Positions 59,232 to 64,000 of a stretch of 64,000 nucleotides of DNA are shown here, piece after piece (the stretch's first letter is position 1; every line of letters begins with the position of its first letter). The notes under the pieces were generated by a model. That model was not told where the DNA came from, searched no databases, and worked only from the letters and a program-made list of their open reading frames with translations. The stretch lies in the NCBI GenBank assembly GCA_017505705.1, contig JAFVOS010000007.1:1-64000 (forward strand). Direction: 5' to 3'. The position numbers were made by a program, and so were the translations under genes. This stretch comes from Alphaproteobacteria bacterium (lineage in GTDB: Bacteria > Pseudomonadota > Alphaproteobacteria > Rs-D84).

Positions 59232-62200
59232 TAACTTGACTTAATACACTGAATGTTTTGGATGTTGGTGTTTTCGTTGCGGTTATGTCTGGATTATACA
59301 TAGATGTTGCATTGATTGCAGGTATGGCAAAGGTGCCTGCGGCAGTTATCTGGGCGGTGTATGTAAATTCGGATGTGTCACGTGTTAAATCTGTGTAAAT
59401 TATTACACGATCTTCACGTATTTCAGAAAATGTTTGCGGGCCAATAACGTCTTCGGCAACAAAGCCACCGGGCAACAAATCAGTAATGGCAATGTCAGGC
59501 AGATAGTTTGTGCCACGTGCGCGGGCACTGATTTTTACAGTCACAATGTCGCCCAGTTTGGCGGATGCAATTCTGTTGCCGTTTTCATCATAATATGTGC
59601 GAGAAATTTCAATGCCATTGGATTCGTCTGATGCGGTGGTGGCAAATCCTTGGGTGACCAGGGCGTAATATAGTGGGGTGTCGTGTGTACAAGACAAGCA
59701 TTCTAAATCCAATGTTTCGGCAGGTGTTGGTACCTGGGCAATTAGGATGTTGGATTCATTATGGGTATCCAATGGGGCGTCGTTGTATAATATTTTTACA
59801 GATGATGGAGCAGAATTGCCTGTTGCCGCCCCATTTAACCCCATTACAATTTTTGCAGATGTAAAGGCATCGTAATTTCCACGATTGATATAACCAGTGA
59901 TGGCATTGCCAGTATAGGTGATTGGGGTGTTAAACAATGTGTTTAATATGTACAGATATGTCGCATCGTCGGATACATTGTTTGAATATGCAGACATATA
60001 TTTAAAGCTACTGTGTTTTGACAGTTTATATTGCTGGATTAATTCTTGGGCCCGGTCAGATTGGCGCATAATTTGGAAACTGGCCCCGATATATACCCCA
60101 GAAATTTCTGATTCCCAGTGGCTGATGTTTTTATCAGCGTATTCTTGGAATTTGTCGATATAACTGGTTGTGACATATCCGTTTGTGGTCAGTACATATA
60201 TCGCATATGCAATTGCGTGTGCGTGTTCAGGGGTAGTAATTGTCGTGCCTGCAAATTCACGCAGAAAATCAATGGCGCGTCCCAACATTGTGTCTGGTAC
60301 GCTGAAACCGTTTTGACGGGCCATGGATAAAAAGTGAACGACATATGCAGTCAATTCAGCGTTGCCTTTGTCGGTTGAATGGGTGGTACTGGTTGGCCAC
60401 AGGGCAAATGAACCGTCTGGGTTTTGGCGGTTCTTTAATGTGTTTATTGTGTCGCCAATTTTCTTGGACGATACGTTATAGTTTGTGCCCAAAATTGTGT
60501 TGTCTGGCAACAGGACATATGGAATTGCCTTGGAAACCAGTTGTTCTGTACACGTAAAATCATATTTTGACAGATATTCAAACAGGGGCTTGATTAATAT
60601 TGCAGGCGTTTGAGATATGTACAGGGTTTGGGTTGCGTGTTCTGGATACATATCAATATGAAAGCGTTTAATCGTTTCGTGCTTTTTATTTATGATGTCT
60701 GTTTTTATGTGGGTTTCAAATGGGGTCGCTGGACGCACTGATATTGATGATGTCATTGAACGATTAATCAGGGCCAAACCGTTATCATTAACAGCACTGG
60801 CATTAATCGTTATTTCTGATGCACCAGGTGTGTTTTCTGTTTGAGCGTGGAATATGAACAGGTGATCATCTCCATTTTGAATATGATTTTCCATTTGTGC
60901 ACCAGATGTTATTTTTATGTTATCTGATGTGACAATGTCTGTTTGAATGTTGATGCCATCACTGATGTCTGTAAGATTCGCAATCAGTGCATTTATCTCA
61001 AATGTGTCCCCGGGGGCAACAAATGTTGGATTGGATACAGATATAACCAGTGGACTTTGTACAGTGGTTTCAATTTCAGATGCGCCAGCTGCAACGTCAT
61101 TTGTTATAATTGCATAGATTCTTAATGTGCCATTAAAGTTATCTGGTACGTCAAATGTTATATTGTTTTTTGTGTTGGCTGTGACATCAATAATACCTGA
61201 GTAAAACGCCACAGGTGATAATATGCGACGTGCAAATGGATTCGATAATGGAGACGATAATTCTGTGTCGGGTGCATCGAAATCACCACCACCTGTTTTG
61301 GCAAATTCGCGCAGTATTTTATATTCTGGCAACAGTAATGATAATATCTGAAATGTTTCAACCTGAAGCGCAGATTTTGCAAAGAAATATTTTAAAGGAT
61401 TGGGCGTTTTAAAGCGTGCAACCTGTAAAATTCCTTCGTCTATGGCGAACAGCATCATGCGACCAGATTGGCTGGATTCGTATTCAATGTTTAATTTGTT
61501 GTCACGAATGATTTTTGGTGCATTCAGTGTGACGTCAATCGTTCTGGATTTTATATCAGTGCTGAATGGGGCAACAGCGTATGTGTATGGTGATGTGAAT
61601 ATGTCACGTGAATCTATGCTGCGAATAAATGATACGTTTATATATCCAGTGCCTTCAAAATCAGCGGGCAGTTTGATTTTTTGGACAGAAGATGTTTGGT
61701 CTGCCTTAAACCATTTATATGCGTATACATTATCCCTTTCGATTGTAATCAGACCATGACCGGGGTATGGGGTGGTTATATTTATCTGTATTTCATCCCC
61801 AGGAGTGTATGTTTCTGAATTTAGGGTTATTTCCATTTCGGAACTTTGTATGGTATTCAGTTCTGGGTTATCATCGCCGGCAACAAAGTATTCGATGTTT
61901 GAGATAACCTTGTCAGCGGCATCCAGTATTTGAACAAAGTATGTGCCAGGTTTTTCTGTTATCAATGGAATAGATGCACCAGTCGTTGCAAGTGTGATTT
62001 TTTCTTGGGATACGACAGTGTCACGATTTGTTGTTTGATATTTATAAAAATTATTATAGTCCTTGATAAGGCTGGTCAATTTATCACGATGCACAAAACG
62101 TACGGTCAAATCATTTACTGCAATTGGTGCGGATGTGTGATCCAGTGCAATAAAATCAATTTCATGCCCACTGTTGCGATTAATGTATTTTAAGTTAGTG

Positions 62201-64000
62201 TTTGTGTGGTGGCCAATCAAATATTTAGCATTTGAACAACGTGAAGTTATGGTTGTTTGTACGGATTTGCCTGAATTTGGCTCAAATCCATTAATTGTTG
62301 CGGTTAATAGGTATGTTCCGTTTGGAATAGGGGTGTCAAATCTTATGTCTGCGTGGACAAAGCCATTGCTGTCGGTATATATGTTGTCGATTGTTTTGAC
62401 ATATGTTTGGTTGTTGATTGGACTGCTGGATGACATGGGGGTGTCGTTGGTCGCATCAATTACAAAGTTGTATTGTGAAAGATTGTCAAATTTGAATTCT
62501 AATGGACGCAATGTTGCACGAATGCTGACCCGGCGATTGGATGCAGGGGTGCCAAATAAATTGCGCAAATCAATGTCGGTGCTGATTGTATTTGGGAAAA
62601 TCCATCCTTGGCTGATTGCGCCGTTAATTACAGCGTTTATTTTCATTGTGTCTGGTGAAAATTCAGCAACGCTAAATGTGGTGGTGCCAAGCAAATCTTG
62701 GGGGGTGGCACGAACGTTCAAAGAATAAACGTTGACACTGTATTCGCCAATGGCGGCAGATGCAGAAATTGGAACCTGGATATCAAACATGCCGTCTGAG
62801 TGAAGCGATATGTTCTTTTCAAATATTATGCGCCCCCTGGGGTCTGTGACGCTGACTTTTACGGGGACCCCTTCGGGTGATTTAAATGATTTGTTTTTTA
62901 CAATTGCACCAATAATTGCCGTTTCCCCTGGGCGATATATGCCACGATCTGAAAATAAAAATGCTTTTAATGGAACGTCGGTATATGAATATTGGCCACC
63001 GGTATCAAATTTAGAGTATTGGACATGTTGAGAATGGGCTGCATCATATGGAATAAATGATACATCATCATTTAATCTGGCGACAATTGCCACAGGTGCG
63101 CGCGCGTTTTTGTATTCGTTCCATGGCAGGGCAGGTATGTCTGCACGACCATTGGTATCAGTGCGACCAGACCATATGGGGTTGCCATTGCGTCCCAAAA
63201 CATTTATTTGGGCATCTGGTACAGGACCACCATTGGAAAGCTTGGACACAAACAGGGCAGATGTGCCATCTGTGTTCAGCTTTCTAATTATTCCCAGGTC
63301 TGTCACCACGACAAGACGTTTGTCGTTGAATTCAGCGTCATTTTCTGATGTGCCGGCCTGGATAATAAAAATACCCGTTTTATCATTGGAAACACGATCC
63401 ATATAGTCGCCCAAATCAAGTGAAGCATAATTTGTTTCAATTGCGTTTGATACATTCAGTGGAATCCGCTTTTCAAATACGACAGACATGTCATATGTTC
63501 CAAAAGACCATGACTTAAATTCTATGTCAGAAGCAAATACATTATATGTTTGTGATATTAAATGATTTATTTCAGATGATTTGATTTTGTATAATTTTAT
63601 ATATGCATCGTGTACACCACCACGTGTCATAATCCCCAGCTTCTTTTCACCAGACATCGATAATAATGCCCCAGAACCTGCGATTTTAACCGATTGTTCT
63701 GGATAGGAAACAGGAACAACGGTATTCAAACCGTTTTTCATTGTAAAGTCACCAACTGATTTTGCGCCCGGTGTTATGTCAATGTACAAATATCTGGGAC
63801 TGGGATTAGGAATGTTGTATGCAAATGCATATTGGTTAACGCCCACTGGGGTGACAAAGTCAGATAGAGATAGCTTTATTTTTTTTGAATTCAGTAATAC
63901 TTCTGGGGTTATTTCGTCGCTTTGCCATATATGGTTGTTGTCCGATGTAGAGTTGTCTTTGTATTGTGGCAACAGGTATGCGTTAATATGTTGTTTCCAG
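59224..64000 (-). CDS. Alpha-2-macroglobulin family protein, N-terminus off the window
   Basis: This is a bacterial A2M, a periplasmic protease trap. The frame stays open to the edge, so at least 1591 codons are present and the N-terminus is missing. Visible are MG-type domains (KAFLFSDRGIYRPGETAIIGAI in parts), SLLLPEYKILREFAKTGGGDFDAP, the thioester motif CTEQ in FTCTEQLVSKAIP, and the helical thioester domain after it. The intact CxEQ suggests it can bind targets covalently. It is translationally coupled to pbpC. Confidence 0.92.
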   Translation of the reverse strand, partial: WKQHINAYLLPQYKDNSTSDNNHIWQSDEITPEVLLNSKKIKLSLSDFVTPVGVNQYAFAYNIPNPSPRYLYIDITPGAKSVGDFTMKNGLNTVVPVSYPEQSVKIAGSGALLSMSGEKKLGIMTRGGVHDAYIKLYKIKSSEINHLISQTYNVFASDIEFKSWSFGTYDMSVVFEKRIPLNVSNAIETNYASLDLGDYMDRVSNDKTGIFIIQAGTSENDAEFNDKRLVVVTDLGIIRKLNTDGTSALFVSKLSNGGPVPDAQINVLGRNGNPIWSGRTDTNGRADIPALPWNEYKNARAPVAIVARLNDDVSFIPYDAAHSQHVQYSKFDTGGQYSYTDVPLKAFLFSDRGIYRPGETAIIGAIVKNKSFKSPEGVPVKVSVTDPRGRIIFEKNISLHSDGMFDIQVPISASAAIGEYSVNVYSLNVRATPQDLLGTTTFSVAEFSPDTMKINAVINGAISQGWIFPNTISTDIDLRNLFGTPASNRRVSIRATLRPLEFKFDNLSQYNFVIDATNDTPMSSSSPINNQTYVKTIDNIYTDSNGFVHADIRFDTPIPNGTYLLTATINGFEPNSGKSVQTTITSRCSNAKYLIGHHTNTNLKYINRNSGHEIDFIALDHTSAPIAVNDLTVRFVHRDKLTSLIKDYNNFYKYQTTNRDTVVSQEKITLATTGASIPLITEKPGTYFVQILDAADKVISNIEYFVAGDDNPELNTIQSSEMEITLNSETYTPGDEIQINITTPYPGHGLITIERDNVYAYKWFKADQTSSVQKIKLPADFEGTGYINVSFIRSIDSRDIFTSPYTYAVAPFSTDIKSRTIDVTLNAPKIIRDNKLNIEYESSQSGRMMLFAIDEGILQVARFKTPNPLKYFFAKSALQVETFQILSLLLPEYKILREFAKTGGGDFDAPDTELSSPLSNPFARRILSPVAFYSGIIDVTANTKNNITFDVPDNFNGTLRIYAIITNDVAAGASEIETTVQSPLVISVSNPTFVAPGDTFEINALIANLTDISDGINIQTDIVTSDNIKITSGAQMENHIQNGDDHLFIFHAQTENTPGASEITINASAVNDNGLALINRSMTSSISVRPATPFETHIKTDIINKKHETIKRFHIDMYPEHATQTLYISQTPAILIKPLFEYLSKYDFTCTEQLVSKAIPYVLLPDNTILGTNYNVSSKKIGDTINTLKNRQNPDGSFALWPTSTTHSTDKGNAELTAYVVHFLSMARQNGFSVPDTMLGRAIDFLREFAGTTITTPEHAHAIAYAIYVLTTNGYVTTSYIDKFQEYADKNISHWESEISGVYIGASFQIMRQSDRAQELIQQYKLSKHSSFKYMSAYSNNVSDDATYLYILNTLFNTPITYTGNAITGYINRGNYDAFTSAKIVMGLNGAATGNSAPSSVKILYNDAPLDTHNESNILIAQVPTPAETLDLECLSCTHDTPLYYALVTQGFATTASDESNGIEISRTYYDENGNRIASAKLGDIVTVKISARARGTNYLPDIAITDLLPGGFVAEDVIGPQTFSEIREDRVIIYTDLTRDTSEFTYTAQITAAGTFAIPAINATSMYNPDITATKTPTSKTFSVLSQVNE

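Noticed and set aside
1..64000. CRISPR arrays, rRNA genes, transposase insertion sequences, plasmid or phage structural genes
   Set aside because: I looked for regularly spaced repeats and for typical rRNA, transposase, capsid, terminase or Rep sequences and saw none.

Overview
The window looks like the chromosome of an anaerobic, host-associated alphaproteobacterium with AT-rich DNA. This placement is an inference. It rests on the gene content (class III ribonucleotide reductase, a 2[4Fe-4S] ferredoxin, thymidine kinase, RNase E/G, PbpC with an alpha-2-macroglobulin partner, many small outer-membrane beta-barrels), an alphaproteobacterial-type RpoH promoter in front of clpB, and AT-rich codon use. 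A DUF4301 gene, a family I associate with Bacteroidetes, would fit exchange inside a gut community. The usual promoter here reads TTGACA - 17 or 18 bases - TAAAAT/TATATA, and most genes end in GC hairpin terminators.

Layout. 1-5.6 kb: two unknown genes, tyrS, an EnvC-like protein, ferredoxin, a Bax-inhibitor-1 protein, lgt, tRNA-Ser. 5.7-6.7 kb: a cysteine-rich secreted protein behind a putative invertible promoter. 6.7-9.8 kb: nrdD, a separately encoded glycyl-radical tail and nrdG, behind tandem NrdR boxes. 10-12.7 kb: an AMP-binding enzyme and two small unknown genes. 12.8 to about 22.1 kb: an integrative element at the 3' half of tRNA-Arg, with a large serine recombinase, small ORFs, a MerR-like regulator, a three-gene restriction-modification-like cassette (methylase-like protein, Eco57I-type methylase, GIY-YIG/SF2 helicase) behind a structured leader, and one further cargo gene. 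22.3-31.4 kb: tdk, an outer-membrane barrel, an M23 peptidase, Smr, RNase E/G, a flippase-like membrane protein, rph, recO, a DsbA-like protein, a TM2 protein. 31.5-33.8 kb: two more cysteine-rich secreted proteins behind a second putative inverton. 34-46 kb: tRNA-Leu, rpmB, DUF4301, clpB, a structured leader with an XRE regulator, an ABC exporter, a hydrolase, tRNA-Ala, rpsU, polA, a barrel protein, pth. 46-52.6 kb: a very large cysteine-rich envelope protein, tRNA-Leu(AAG), two outer-membrane proteins and a periplasmic protein. 52.7-56.8 kb: a five-gene leftward operon (two cysteine-rich secreted proteins, a 45-residue protein, two glycosyltransferases) behind a third inverton. 56.8-64 kb: pbpC and an alpha-2-macroglobulin gene cut by the window edge.

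The most striking signal is a family of three 99-bp elements in front of the cysteine-rich secreted protein genes. All three have the same geometry: CTGCCTAA, two bases, a 19-bp arm, exactly 61 bp, an inverted 19-bp arm. In two of them (near 5.8 and 56.7 kb) the 61 bp carry a TTGACA-N18-TAAAAT promoter that points away from the gene, so the gene would be off as sequenced. In the third (near 31.6 kb) the gene has no proper start. Inverting the element on paper supplies a ribosome-binding site, an ATG and an in-frame signal-peptide N-terminus, and removes a terminator hairpin. I read this as a DNA-inversion phase-variation system for a family of cysteine-rich surface proteins and, at 56.7 kb, for co-transcribed glycosyltransferases. 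No small invertase is encoded in the window, so the enzyme would lie elsewhere.

A second candidate is a pair of structured 5' leaders, at 16.0 kb in front of the methylase cassette and at 38.5 kb in front of an XRE regulator. They share a GAAA-capped hairpin, a mutually exclusive antiterminator and a near-identical terminator.
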